Numbered from the stretch's first letter, positions 34,617 through 44,018 are shown. The stretch: DNA of 53,412 nucleotides from Myxococcales bacterium (GCA_012517325.1 JAAYVF010000076.1:1-53412); one strand, 5' to 3'. Numbers and translations are program-made. Notes: generated by a model from the sequence alone, not told the origin.

Positions 34617-35006
34617 TCACGCCGACGCGTCGCCGATCTGGCGCCGGACTTTCTCGAGCATTTCGGACAGGTCGAACGGTTTTTTGAGAAAATCGACCGC
34701 GCCTTTTTCGAGGGCGCGGCGTTTCTCGCCGGCGAATTGGATCGTCGTGTAGGCGGTCATGAAAATAATGGGGATCCGGGCGGTTCGTTCGTCCAGGTGC
34801 AGGGTCGAAAGCACGTCCCAGCCGTCCATGCGCGGCAGCATGATATCGCACAGAATCAGGTCGGGAACGATCCGGCGAGCCTGTTCGATGCCGGTTTCGC
34901 CGTCGGTCGCAACCGACACCTCATAGCCGGCAAAACTCAGCTTGGTCTTGATGATATCGGTGTTTTCCTCGACATCATCGATCACCAGGATCTTCTTCAC
35001 GCCCAT
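34617..35006 (-). CDS. stand-alone response regulator (CheY-like receiver)
   Basis: 129 residues, one receiver domain. VKKILVIDDVEEN holds the acidic pocket, LILCDIMLPRMDGWDV the phosphoacceptor Asp, MTAY the Thr, and LKKPFD the Lys. There is no output domain, so it acts through protein contacts. It is the last of four signalling genes on the minus strand, 24 bases after the hybrid kinase, whose HisKA or receiver domain is the likely phosphate source. A GGAGGG ribosome site precedes ATG 35006. Confidence 0.93.
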   Translation of the reverse strand: MGVKKILVIDDVEENTDIIKTKLSFAGYEVSVATDGETGIEQARRIVPDLILCDIMLPRMDGWDVLSTLHLDERTARIPIIFMTAYTTIQFAGEKRRALEKGAVDFLKKPFDLSEMLEKVRRQIGDASA

Positions 35007-35030
35007 CCACCTGCCCTCCCCTCGACGCTG

Positions 35031-36680
35031 TCAATGGTATTTCACGCTCTCTCGCCGCACGGCTCTCAGGTGTTCGATCAGTTCGTCGCGGCTGAACGGC
35101 TTGGTCAGGTAACCGTCCACGCCGAATTGGTCGCCCTGCGCGCGGTCCTCGATCACCGAAAGAATGATGACCGGGATGCCGCGCGTTTCGGGGTTGTTTT
35201 TCAGCTCTTGCAGAATCGACCAGCCGTCGCGCTCCGGCAGCCGAATGTCCAGCGTCACCGCGTACGGGTGGATCTGCTTCGCCAGGGCGACGCCGGCGTC
35301 GCCGTCGGTGCAGCGGATGACGCGGAAGCCGGCCGGTTCGAGCGTCTCGGTCAGCAGGTCGAGCATCGTTTCGTCGTCGTCGATCGAGACGATCGTCTTG
35401 GCGCCGATGGCCGTGGTCCGCGCTTCCGGGTCGCGGCTCAACGAAAGCTTGGCGGGAATGACGACGCGAAAGAGGCTGCCCTTCGCCAATTCGCTTTCCA
35501 CCTCGATGTCGCCGCCCAGCAGATCGACCAGTTGTTTGGTCAGCGCCAGGCCGATGCCCGCGCCGCCCGCCGGCCGCGTCGAGGAGCTGTCGACCTGGCG
35601 AAAGCTTTCGAAAATCGTCGCCAGCTTGTCGGGAGCGATGCCGATGCCGGTGTCGCGCACCTCGATCGTCACCCGCCGGCCGTCGTCGCGGCCCGCCACA
35701 CGCAGCGAGACCTCGCCGGCGTTGGTGAATTTGAGCGAATTCGAAAGCAGGTTGTACAGCACGTGCTGAACCTTGCCGCGGTCGCTCGACAGCGTGGCCG
35801 GCAAATCGGCCGCGCATTCGCATTTCAACTCGAGCCGCTTGGTCAGAAACAGCGGCCGCAGGGTCTGGACGATGCTTTCGACCAATTCGCCAGGACTGAA
35901 TTGCTCGATGGTCAGGGTCATCCGGCCGGTCTCGACCTTGGCCAGGTCGATGATGTCGCTGATCAGCCGCTGCAGCATTTGCGCGTTGTGGCGGATCCGA
36001 CCGACGGCTTCGTGCTGGCGGCCGTCCAGCGGCCCGTAAATGCGGTCGTAAAGCAATTCCGCGTACCCCAGCACCGCTTGCAATGGCGTCAGCAGTTCGT
36101 GGCTCAGGTTGGCCAGGAAATCGCCCTTGAGGCGGACCGTCTCCTCCATTTTGTCGGCGGCGGCGCGGAGTTGCAGGTTGGCCATTTCCAGCTCGGCGGT
36201 CCGCAACAGCACGCGCCCTTCCAGATCGGCATTGGTCGTTTCCAGCCGCCGGTGCGCGTCCTCGAGTTGGTCGGCCATGCGGTTGAACGATTCGACCAGC
36301 GCGCCGAACTCGTCCTGCCGGTCCGTTTCCAGCCGCATGCTGAAATCGCCGCGCGCCAGGTGGCGGGTCGCGGCGGAGAGCAGGCGCACCGGTTTGGAAA
36401 ACGATTGCGACAGGAACACCGCGGTGAACAGCACCAGAATCGCGGAAATCAAAAAGACGAACGCCAACATCAGGTAGGCGTCATGGGTGACCTGGGCAAC
36501 CCGCTGGGAGATGTGCACCGCCATTTCCGGCGAGACGTTCGCGCCGGCCTGGCCGATCAATTGCTGCGTCATCTGTTCGTAATTCGAGGTGAGCAACGCC
36601 ATGACGATCACGAGCGGAATCAGGGCCAGGCCGCTGAAAGCGATGAAAATCTTGGCGAAAATGCTCAGTCGGGAAATCAC
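35031..36680 (-). CDS. membrane hybrid sensor histidine kinase
   Basis: 549 residues. Order: membrane helix, short periplasmic loop, second helix (YLMLAFVFLISAILVLFTA), HAMP, coiled coil, HisKA with LSHELLTPLQAVLGYAELL (the usual Arg after HEL is Leu), HATPase with VLYNLLSNSLKFT and DTGIGIA, and a C-terminal receiver with phosphoacceptor Asp in AVTLDIRLPERDG. It autophosphorylates and can pass phosphate within itself and to the single-domain regulator downstream. GTG 36680 overlaps the stop of the membrane gene before it (GTGA), with GGGAG six bases upstream. The short periplasmic loop suggests that the partner membrane protein does the sensing. Confidence 0.92.
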   Translation of the reverse strand: MISRLSIFAKIFIAFSGLALIPLVIVMALLTSNYEQMTQQLIGQAGANVSPEMAVHISQRVAQVTHDAYLMLAFVFLISAILVLFTAVFLSQSFSKPVRLLSAATRHLARGDFSMRLETDRQDEFGALVESFNRMADQLEDAHRRLETTNADLEGRVLLRTAELEMANLQLRAAADKMEETVRLKGDFLANLSHELLTPLQAVLGYAELLYDRIYGPLDGRQHEAVGRIRHNAQMLQRLISDIIDLAKVETGRMTLTIEQFSPGELVESIVQTLRPLFLTKRLELKCECAADLPATLSSDRGKVQHVLYNLLSNSLKFTNAGEVSLRVAGRDDGRRVTIEVRDTGIGIAPDKLATIFESFRQVDSSSTRPAGGAGIGLALTKQLVDLLGGDIEVESELAKGSLFRVVIPAKLSLSRDPEARTTAIGAKTIVSIDDDETMLDLLTETLEPAGFRVIRCTDGDAGVALAKQIHPYAVTLDIRLPERDGWSILQELKNNPETRGIPVIILSVIEDRAQGDQFGVDGYLTKPFSRDELIEHLRAVRRESVKYH

Positions 36681-37420
36681 GCTTTTCTCCCGTGCGCCAC
36701 GATGCGAATCGAAGTCTCCTGCGGCAGGGCCACCAGGAGCGTCAGCAAGGCGCTGATCGGATAAACCAGCCGGATGAGCAACAACTGCCAGCCGCTCCAG
36801 GTGCCGCGGACATCGACGATGCCGGCCAGCGCGTAAAGCAGCATGGCAACGATCGCCACCAGGGCCGCGCGATCGAATTTATCCGGCTGATGCCACCGCC
36901 GCCAGATCATTAAAAGTATCCCATATCCGAACAAAAGAAGCGATAGAACATAACCCGGCAGGAAGGCGAAAAACGCGTTGCGCGGCAGCTCGTGCTCCGT
37001 TCCCCAGGTCGTCGCCACGGTTTCCACGATTCCTTCGGTGAACAGCAACAACAAAAACGCGGCCAGCGAAACAAAGGAAAAACCGGCCAGAACCCAGGTG
37101 CGGCGCCGATTCTGCCAAATGACCTCGGTGACGAAAATGATCCCGGCGAGCAACTGGCAGGCGAGGCAAATTTCATCGGCGAAGAACATCAGGCGATCGA
37201 GGCCCAGCAGAAAAACCTGTTTGGTCAGCAGATACAGAAAATAAAAGAAGTTGCGTAACCCGGCGAAAAACCAGAGCATTGCCGCGAAATTCCAGCAGCC
37301 GGCCAGACTTTGCCACGCCAGATTTCGCTGTGGTTGCCGGAACAGGGTTCGGGCGACCATCCAGCCCGCCACCGAAACCATCCAGCAAAGAAATACGTTA
37401 TAGAGGACCGCGTTAATCAT
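36677..37420 (-). CDS. polytopic membrane protein, probable sensor partner
   Basis: 247 residues with about seven hydrophobic segments and only short loops, like 7TM sensor modules or the membrane part of LytS-type kinases. No known signature is recognised. It is coupled by four-base overlaps to both kinase genes (ATGA with the upstream kinase, GTGA with the downstream one), so it was probably inherited with them and acts as sensor or membrane anchor for one or both. Aromatic residues are frequent in the helices. Confidence 0.75.
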   Translation of the reverse strand: MINAVLYNVFLCWMVSVAGWMVARTLFRQPQRNLAWQSLAGCWNFAAMLWFFAGLRNFFYFLYLLTKQVFLLGLDRLMFFADEICLACQLLAGIIFVTEVIWQNRRRTWVLAGFSFVSLAAFLLLLFTEGIVETVATTWGTEHELPRNAFFAFLPGYVLSLLLFGYGILLMIWRRWHQPDKFDRAALVAIVAMLLYALAGIVDVRGTWSGWQLLLIRLVYPISALLTLLVALPQETSIRIVAHGRKA

Positions 37421-39477
37421 GCCTTCTTAACATCGGTCGAAATCGCCAATATCTGAAGTACCTCCTCAATTAAACGTTTCTTTTCGTAGGGTTTGGCAAA
37501 TCGGCTGGATACGTGATAAAGGGCGGTCAATTCTTCCTGAATATTTTCGGATACCAGAATCACCGGCAATTTTTCCGTCGCCGGATTGGCCCGCAGATCG
37601 TGCAGAACTTTCCAGCCGTCCAAATGCGGCAATAGCGGGTCGAGCAGCAACAGGTCGGCCTGGTTGTCGGTGATTTCCTTGAGTACCTCGCGCCCGTCGC
37701 TGCAGGCGATAGCGTGCAACCCCTCGGATTCCAACGACAATTGTAAAAAGCGCGCTTCCTCCGGATTGGAATCGGCGACCACGACCGTTTTCTTGTTCCG
37801 TTGCGCGTCCAGGCTTTCCGGCTCCGCTTCCGGCTCTTCGACCACGCCGGCCGGCTTCACGGGAAGGGTCACGGTGAAAACCGACCCGATTTTCGGCTGG
37901 CTGCCCACCTCGATCGTGCCGCGGAGCAGGTCGACCAGCTTTTTCACGACCCGCAGACCCAGGCCCGGGTAGCCGGCGGTGGTATTGGTTCGGCCGATCT
38001 GGCCGAATTCCTGGAAGAGCATCGGCAATTCCATCGGGTCGATGCCCGGACCGGTATCCTCGATGGAGAAAGCGATGACCGAGGGATTGGGCGACGACAC
38101 CCGCACGACGACGTGGCCGCGCGAGGTGAATTTCACCGCGTTGGTCAGCAGGTTGATCAAGATGTTCTTGAGCTTGGTCTTGTCGCAGATGAAGCGGGCC
38201 GGCGTTTCCGGATCGAGTTGCGTGTGCAGCTTGAGGCCTTTGCTTTCGGCGAGCTGGCGGATGGTCTCCAGGGTTTCGGTCACGGCGTCGCGAACCGTCA
38301 CGGGTTCGTAGAAAACCTTCAACTTGCCCGCCTGCAATTTCGACAGGTCGAGCAGGTCGTCGATGATGTGCAGCAACACGCGGGTGTTCGAGGAAATCCG
38401 TTCGGCCGCGTTTTTCTGCCGCTCGTTGAGCGCCCCGTAGATTTCCGACGACAGCAGATCGGCGAAGCCGGCGACCGACGAACTGATGGTCCGCAGTTCG
38501 TGCGACAGATCGGCGATGAATTCGCTCTTCAGCCGGCTTTGCCGTTCGAGCTTGGCGGCCAGTTCGCCCAATTCCTGGTTGGCCTTTTCCAGCTCGGCGG
38601 TCCGCAAGTCGACCTTTTCCTGCAACGGCACGTGCAGCTCTTGCATCTGCGCGTACATGCTTTCCATTTCCCGCAGGTCTTTTTCCAGCGCGGCCACCGT
38701 GTCGGCCAGCATGTCCTTGCGGGTAAACACCGGCTGCTGCCACCAATGGGTCGGAATCTGCTCCCAGGTGATGTGATACAAGGTATGCGAGGCGCCGTAG
38801 GTGATCTCGCCCAAAACGAAAGAGCCTTCCTCCGTCAACCGGCCTTCCGCGCGGCGCGCGGCCGGATCGTCGACCGGATGGCTGAAGACCTCGCCGTCGG
38901 GCGCCATCGCGTACTGGCGGTTGCCGATCGGCGAACACTCGGCGATATTGGCTTCGAAGCGGGTGATTTCCACCTTGGCCATGGGCAAATCCCACAACAG
39001 CGGGATGCCGACCAGGATGCCTTTGACGAAATTCAGGTTGTGATAGGTGGGATGAACGTTGAGGGACGTGCGCAATTCCAGCAGGGCCGAGGATGTGCCG
39101 ATGCGCAACGGCGTGAGTTTCATGAAATCGGCGAAGTAATCGGTCAGGTGCTCGGTGCGTTGCAACACGCGGCTGGTCGTGCCGAAGAGCCGGAGAATGG
39201 TGCCGACGGCGCCCAGCGTGTTTTCGCGCACGGCGAACAAACCGACTTCGGCTGCGATTTCCGGATTGCCGGTAGCGGCCGCCAGGCGCACCCAGAGCGC
39301 CTGGGCGATATTGTGGTCCACCCACCCGCGGTTGTCCGTCAGTTGGGCGGCGGTCAACGGCAGATTTTCGCAAAGCCCGGCTGCGATCAACCCCTGCGTT
39401 TCGGCGAAACGCAGGATCGCGGCCGTGACCCGACAACTGACTTTCGGTAATACCTGCTCGGCCAAACTACTGTCCAA
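37417..39477 (-). CDS. hybrid histidine kinase with AraC-ligand-domain-like sensor
   Basis: About 686 residues, no membrane helix. The first 200 residues (CRVTAAILRFAETQG..., then WVRLAAATGNPEIAAEVGL) resemble the ligand-binding N-terminal domain of AraC-type regulators of the arabinose-binding-like group. A long coiled coil follows, then HisKA with LSHELRTISSSVAGFADLL (the usual Pro after RT is Ile), HATPase with ILINLLTNAVKFT and DTGPGID, and a receiver (LLLLDPLLPHLDG). The frame is open far upstream through the next gene, so the start is uncertain: no ATG is near, and TTG 39477 or 39465 fits best, with GGTGGGGA just before. It leads the kinase cluster. Confidence 0.82.
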   Translation of the reverse strand: MDSSLAEQVLPKVSCRVTAAILRFAETQGLIAAGLCENLPLTAAQLTDNRGWVDHNIAQALWVRLAAATGNPEIAAEVGLFAVRENTLGAVGTILRLFGTTSRVLQRTEHLTDYFADFMKLTPLRIGTSSALLELRTSLNVHPTYHNLNFVKGILVGIPLLWDLPMAKVEITRFEANIAECSPIGNRQYAMAPDGEVFSHPVDDPAARRAEGRLTEEGSFVLGEITYGASHTLYHITWEQIPTHWWQQPVFTRKDMLADTVAALEKDLREMESMYAQMQELHVPLQEKVDLRTAELEKANQELGELAAKLERQSRLKSEFIADLSHELRTISSSVAGFADLLSSEIYGALNERQKNAAERISSNTRVLLHIIDDLLDLSKLQAGKLKVFYEPVTVRDAVTETLETIRQLAESKGLKLHTQLDPETPARFICDKTKLKNILINLLTNAVKFTSRGHVVVRVSSPNPSVIAFSIEDTGPGIDPMELPMLFQEFGQIGRTNTTAGYPGLGLRVVKKLVDLLRGTIEVGSQPKIGSVFTVTLPVKPAGVVEEPEAEPESLDAQRNKKTVVVADSNPEEARFLQLSLESEGLHAIACSDGREVLKEITDNQADLLLLDPLLPHLDGWKVLHDLRANPATEKLPVILVSENIQEELTALYHVSSRFAKPYEKKRLIEEVLQILAISTDVKKA

Positions 39478-39587
39478 TCCCCACCCGACTGCTTCTATCT
39501 TAACGTCTAATTGAAAGGGAGTCGAGATCGGTCGGATTTTTCTTTGTCCAACAGTAAATAACGCCGCTCGAATCGCGCCGGAAGCGA

Positions 39588-41111
39588 CTAGCGGGCCGGC
39601 GGTTCGAGGTCGCGCCGCAGATAAAGCGTGAAATCGAAAACGCGGCCGGCGATCCGGTACTGTTCGATCAGCGCACGATGGATCGCCGGAAACGAAACCA
39701 GCGTGTCGCGGCTGTTGCGGAAGCCGTGCAGATGCGGAGTCAGCGGATCGTTTTCCCGCACCGCCACCACTTCCGGCGGGTGGTCTTGAAACAACTCGAG
39801 GGTGCGCCGCCGCGCCGTGCCGCCGTCGAGCACCGGGGCCAGGGCCAGGCAATTGCCCGCCGGCGTCAGCCCGCTGTAATGGTACAAGCCGGGTTCGGAA
39901 CCCCACACGAACAGTCGCCAATCCGGCCGGGTCAACCGCGAAATCTCACCGGCGGCCTCGCGGGTCACGGCATAGGAAAACGAAGTTTCCGGATCGTTGA
40001 AAAAATCGGCCAGGTAAAAAACGCTGTCGCCGCCCAGGTAACGCAGAAAATAATGCCACTGGCGGCTGGCGTTCAGCCACGGCCCGCCGAACAAAAAAAT
40101 CAGCGAAAGCAAGGCGCCGACCAGCCACGGCAGGATTCGCGTCGGCCACCGGCGGTTGATCAACGCCGCGCCTTCCGCCACCGTCACAGCCGCGCCGACG
40201 GCCAGCGGGCCGAAGGCCAAAAGGCGATCGGTCCCCGCCGAGGACAAGGCGGTCGCCGCGCCCAGCACCAACAACAGCACGGCCAATTGGCCGCACGCCG
40301 GACGCGGCGGCGCGGCGCGGATGAATAAAAATCCCAGGGCGAGAACCGTCAGCACGTCCAACGGGAAAAAATTGGGGGTGGTGGCGTATTCGTTGAGACG
40401 GCCCTGGAAGATTTGCCAGATCGAAGACCAATCGATGCCGCCCAGCCACCAGAACAACAGCAGGATCGGCAAACCGACCAGGCCGGCGATGAAAAACGAT
40501 AGATCGCCGATCCGGTTATCCGCCGGCGATTCGCGTCGCCGATAAAACCACTCGAAACCGATCAAGGCCGGCGCCGTCCAAACGGCTTTGGCGGCGAACA
40601 GCGTCGCCAGGCTCAGCAGGAAACCACCGGCCAGCAGCCGCCGCCGGCTTCGCGGTTTGCCGCCCGGCCCCCAGCACAGCAGCGACAACAGCAAAGGCAA
40701 CAACGCCAAGCCGGCCGGTTGCATCGTTTGCGTAAAACCGCCGGCCAAATACCGGGAAGCCAACAACAGGGCGGCGAGCACCGCCGCCAGGCGGCTGCGT
40801 TCCGTCCATTCGTAGGCGACGATCGCGGCGATCATGCAGGTCAGGATCATCCAGATCCATTCCAGCCGGCGGGCGTTTTCCTCCAACGGCCCGATCAATT
40901 CGCGCGCCGCCAACATCCAGAAAACCATGCCGGGCGGCCGAACGTTCCAGAAATGATCGAGGGAAAAACCCTGCTTTTCCTGTAGATGCGCGCCGACGGC
41001 GAAGCCGGCCTGATCGCGACCGAACGGCATCATCTGCAAGGGGGCCAGAAAAATGGTCACCAAACAGGCCGTCGCCGCCGCCACGAGCCAAAACCGAAGC
41101 CCGTTTTTCAT
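39588..41111 (-). CDS. GT39/ArnT-like membrane glycosyltransferase
   Basis: 507 residues with about 11-12 membrane segments. The first loop carries FGRDQAGFAVG and WNVRPPGMVFW, matching GRDQG and RPPG in the 7.2 kb enzyme. It should transfer a sugar from a polyprenyl phosphate donor on the periplasmic side. A soluble tail follows the last helix. Its ATG overlaps the VanZ-like stop (ATGA). The kinase gene starts 110 bases downstream. Acceptor unknown. Confidence 0.82.
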   Translation of the reverse strand: MKNGLRFWLVAAATACLVTIFLAPLQMMPFGRDQAGFAVGAHLQEKQGFSLDHFWNVRPPGMVFWMLAARELIGPLEENARRLEWIWMILTCMIAAIVAYEWTERSRLAAVLAALLLASRYLAGGFTQTMQPAGLALLPLLLSLLCWGPGGKPRSRRRLLAGGFLLSLATLFAAKAVWTAPALIGFEWFYRRRESPADNRIGDLSFFIAGLVGLPILLLFWWLGGIDWSSIWQIFQGRLNEYATTPNFFPLDVLTVLALGFLFIRAAPPRPACGQLAVLLLVLGAATALSSAGTDRLLAFGPLAVGAAVTVAEGAALINRRWPTRILPWLVGALLSLIFLFGGPWLNASRQWHYFLRYLGGDSVFYLADFFNDPETSFSYAVTREAAGEISRLTRPDWRLFVWGSEPGLYHYSGLTPAGNCLALAPVLDGGTARRRTLELFQDHPPEVVAVRENDPLTPHLHGFRNSRDTLVSFPAIHRALIEQYRIAGRVFDFTLYLRRDLEPPAR

Positions 41112-41674
41112 GCCGCTGATTTTGGGTTGGTTTGCATGGTTATCGCTCGGACGATCACCGCCGCCGACCAAGCGCCCAGACCGCCGGCCGCCGCATTCAC
41201 CAGCACATCGCGCGTATCGTAAAAGCGACCCGCCAACAGGCCCTGCAGCAGTTCGTCGCCCAGTCCGATATTAAATACTAAAAGTGCTGCCGTCAAAAGG
41301 CGGTCCCGGTCGGTCCAATGCCCGCGCAACGCCCGCCAGGACAACATCCCGATCACCAGGTACTCGGCCAGGTGGATCCGCTCGATGGGCATCGGTGAGA
41401 GCAGGACGGCGATCGCCGCCAGCAATCCCGCCGCGATCGCCAGGCTGAGGTAGACGCGAACGGCGCGAACCCGGCGCCGCAGCCACAACCAGGCGAGAAT
41501 CCCGCCGCCGCCCGACAACGCGCCCAAGAGCAATCCGCCTTGAATTGCCCTTCCCAAGCCGGCCCGCGACGCGAATTCAAACCACGAGCGAACCCAGGGC
41601 AAGGTGAAATAGACCGCCAGAACGACGGCGACCAGGGGCAGCCAGGCGGACCATGAAGCGCGGCGCGAAGGCAT
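41108..41674 (-). CDS. VanZ-like membrane protein
   Basis: 188 residues with four or five membrane helices. The hallmark stretches of VanZ-like proteins are present: RIHLAEYLVIGML, then GLGDELLQGLLAGRFYDTRDVLVNAAAGGLGA. VanZ-like proteins occur in envelope and polysaccharide clusters; in enterococci VanZ gives low-level teicoplanin resistance, but no resistance role follows from this alone. The frame opens 25 codons upstream; ATG 41674 precedes an Arg-rich N-terminus and the first helix and is preferred. It is coupled to the GT39-like gene and divergent from the secretin-like gene. Confidence 0.85.
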   Translation of the reverse strand: MPSRRASWSAWLPLVAVVLAVYFTLPWVRSWFEFASRAGLGRAIQGGLLLGALSGGGGILAWLWLRRRVRAVRVYLSLAIAAGLLAAIAVLLSPMPIERIHLAEYLVIGMLSWRALRGHWTDRDRLLTAALLVFNIGLGDELLQGLLAGRFYDTRDVLVNAAAGGLGAWSAAVIVRAITMQTNPKSAA

Positions 41675-41808
41675 GTTTTTTTCTAGTCCCTTTTTCGAGG
41701 AAAAGACAATAGGCTGGAAAAAAACCTTGCGGCGGGACGAGGTGTCCATTAGTTTGAATGCGCCGGCCAGGGTTACGCCGCGGGCCGGCGTCGCAAGGGA
41801 GATTCCTC

Positions 41809-42687
41809 ATGAAAGTCCGTCTTTGGATCGCGTTTCTGCTGCTCTGCCTGGCCGGCAACGCCTGGGCGGCGAAGCAATACGTCATCCAATCCTCCGAAAT
41901 CAACCTGCGCGACTTCGCCCGCGTGGTGGCGAACGCGACCGGCCGGACGATTCTCTACGGCCCGGAATTCAACGGCCAGGCCTTTCTCGAAGTGCCGAAA
42001 AAACAGGTGACCGCCGACGAACTGTGGGCGATGTTCCTCTCGGCGCTGGCGCAGAACAACTGGGGCGTCGTGGTGCACGGCAAGGTCGTGCGCATCGTGC
42101 CGCGGCAGGATCTGTCGACGCAGGACAGCCCGGTCATCCTGGCCGACGAGCCGAAACCCGGCATGGAGGCCGAGGAATTGATCACCGCCACTTTCGCTCT
42201 CAACCACGTCGACCCCACCGAAGCCGCCATGAAGCTCGCGCCGGACGTCGGTCCCGAGGGCAAAATCGTGCCGCTCCCCGCGCAGGGCCGCCTCATCGTC
42301 GTCGCGACCGCGGCCAACGTGGAAAAAATCAAAACGCTGCTCGAAACCCTCGATCGCGCGGAAAAGCGCGACACGCTGGAGGTCATCCGCGTCAAGCACG
42401 CCGACGCGACGCGGCTCGCCGAAATCCTGAACCGCGTCTTCTCGACGCTGACCTACGAGGGCGGCCGTTACCAGCCGCGCGACACGGCCGGCGGACTGGT
42501 CGTGCTGCCCGAGTCCGGCACCGGCTCGGTGGTGCTGCGCGGCGACGAACGCGACGTCAAAGCCGCCGTGCGGCTGGCGGGCAAATTGGACGGCGCGACC
42601 GACTCGATCGTGCTGATCCGGCAATTGGAAAACGCCGATGTCAACGAAATGGCTAAGCTATTGAACCAACTCGGGCCCGGGAAATAG
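41809..42687 (+). CDS. secretin N-domain protein (GspD-like) without secretin barrel
   Basis: 292 residues. A signal peptide (1-20, ending AWA) precedes an N0-like domain (YVIQSSEINLRDFARVVANATGRTILYGPEF) and two or three KH-like N1-N3 repeats (FALNHVDPTEAAMKLAPDV, then RLIVVATAANVEKIKTLLETLD, and VIRVKHADATRLAEILNRVF), as in the periplasmic ring of GspD or PilQ. The polypeptide stops where the membrane-spanning secretin domain should begin. AAGGGAG eight bases before ATG 41809 supports the start. It may be an accessory ring, a truncated secretin, or bind GspC-like partners; gspL/gspM lie 17 kb away. Confidence 0.85.
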   Translation: MKVRLWIAFLLLCLAGNAWAAKQYVIQSSEINLRDFARVVANATGRTILYGPEFNGQAFLEVPKKQVTADELWAMFLSALAQNNWGVVVHGKVVRIVPRQDLSTQDSPVILADEPKPGMEAEELITATFALNHVDPTEAAMKLAPDVGPEGKIVPLPAQGRLIVVATAANVEKIKTLLETLDRAEKRDTLEVIRVKHADATRLAEILNRVFSTLTYEGGRYQPRDTAGGLVVLPESGTGSVVLRGDERDVKAAVRLAGKLDGATDSIVLIRQLENADVNEMAKLLNQLGPGK

Positions 42688-42720
42688 CCGTTTGCGGCGT
42701 CGCCGGCGACGGTAAAAAGC

Positions 42721-42750
42721 TTGGAAAAAACCGAATCGCGGGGCTATAAT
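42721..42750 (+). promoter_or_regulatory. sigma-70-type promoter of the receiver/PATAN-like gene
   Basis: TTGGAA (42721-42726), an 18-base spacer and a perfect TATAAT (42745-42750). Transcription would begin near 42757, about 20 bases before the TTG start codon, so the leader holds little more than the AGGGGG ribosome site. Confidence 0.65.
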
Positions 42751-42775
42751 GATCGCTCAGGGGGTACATTGATCT

Positions 42776-44002
42776 TTGCGTAATTTTCCGCCCACATCGG
42801 TCGAGGTCCTGTGCGTCTCCGGCGACGCGCAATTGTCCGAGGAGCTGATCCAGCTTCTGCGCAAATTGCGCCTGCGCGGCGAGGCGGCGCACAGCACCTC
42901 GCAAGCCCTGCAAATGATCAATCGCCGCACGCCCTCGCTGGTCATCGTCGATTTCATCCTGGCCGACGGTTCCGGCCTGGAGTTCATCCGCCAGTTGCGT
43001 CTGACCCGTTTCGCCTCCCGGATTCCGGTCCTGATGCTGGCCACCAATTTCCAAGCCGAGCACTACCGGACGCACCACAACGGCCCGGGGCCGCAGGACT
43101 GGCTGTACAAGCCGATCGACGAGGAGCGGCTCGGGAACGCGGTGATGCAGTGGGTCGGCGTGGAGGTCAAGGAAGCGTTCGTCCCCGAGCATCACGATCC
43201 CGACCCGGGCCGCCTGCTGACCGAACAAGGCACCTTCCGCGAACTGCCTTTCGCCCGGGTGCTCGTGCTGGCGGGCCGGCGCGGCGTCGGTTGCCTCGCC
43301 ATCCGGCAACGCGAACAGTGGTTGCAAATCGGCCTGGCCGGCGACCGCCTCACCGGGTTGGCGAGTTCGTACATCAGCGATTCGTCGCTCGGCCGGCTGC
43401 TGCTGCAAAGCGGCCGCATCAATCATCAGATTCTGGCCGACGCCCAGGCGGCGATGGCCGGCGGCAAGCGTTTCGGCGAATGGCTGATCGAGCACGAGTG
43501 GCTGGGGCGGGACGAGCTGAACGAACATCTCGAAAAACAGGTGATGGAAAAGCTGACCGCGCTCTTTTCCTGGCGCTGGTACGATTCCGCCTGGCAATAC
43601 GAGGCCGGCGACTGCGCGGCGGCCATGCACGTCCGGACGGAAATTCCCATCCGGCGCATCATTTTCACCGGCATCACGAAGTACTACGACCGCGACCGCC
43701 TGGAAATGATTTTCATGAAGCGCGACCGCCTCTGGCGCCCCGTCATCCCCACCACGCCCTACATTGACGAGGTGCCCGTGCCGGCCCGCCGGCTGCTCGC
43801 CGCCGCCGACGGCCACGCCACCCCGGCCACGGTGCGCACCCGCGCCGGCATGGAAATCTCGCGCTTCTATCAGATGCTCTACGGCCTCTGGATCCTCGAC
43901 CTGGTCCGCTTCGGCGAGCCGATCAAATCCTCCCAGCCGCCGAACGCCGACCGCTCGGCCGCCGAAAAAGAAGAACCGCTGGAATTCATCCGCCGGAATT
44001 GA
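42776..44002 (+). CDS. response regulator with PATAN/DUF4388-like effector
   Basis: 408 residues. The receiver (about 8-130) keeps the phosphoacceptor Asp in LVIVDFILADGSGLEF and Lys in LYKPID. The second half has the DUF4388/PATAN features common in deltaproteobacteria and cyanobacteria (FRELPFARVLVLAGRRGVGCLAIRQ..., then LGRLLLQSGRINHQILADAQ and RFGEWLIEHEWLGRDELNEHL, a GspE_N-like helical motif). It probably links phosphorylation to motility or secretion. The start is TTG 42776, 11 bases after AGGGGG and about 20 after a predicted transcription start. It converges on the ParA-like gene with 16 bases between. Confidence 0.85.
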   Translation: MRNFPPTSVEVLCVSGDAQLSEELIQLLRKLRLRGEAAHSTSQALQMINRRTPSLVIVDFILADGSGLEFIRQLRLTRFASRIPVLMLATNFQAEHYRTHHNGPGPQDWLYKPIDEERLGNAVMQWVGVEVKEAFVPEHHDPDPGRLLTEQGTFRELPFARVLVLAGRRGVGCLAIRQREQWLQIGLAGDRLTGLASSYISDSSLGRLLLQSGRINHQILADAQAAMAGGKRFGEWLIEHEWLGRDELNEHLEKQVMEKLTALFSWRWYDSAWQYEAGDCAAAMHVRTEIPIRRIIFTGITKYYDRDRLEMIFMKRDRLWRPVIPTTPYIDEVPVPARRLLAAADGHATPATVRTRAGMEISRFYQMLYGLWILDLVRFGEPIKSSQPPNADRSAAEKEEPLEFIRRN

Positions 44003-44018
44003 GGCGACTCGGCCGGCA

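Noticed and set aside
37417-39921. 834-codon form of the first hybrid kinase
   Set aside because: Its first part overlaps the end of the GT39-like gene in another frame and has low-complexity shadow composition.
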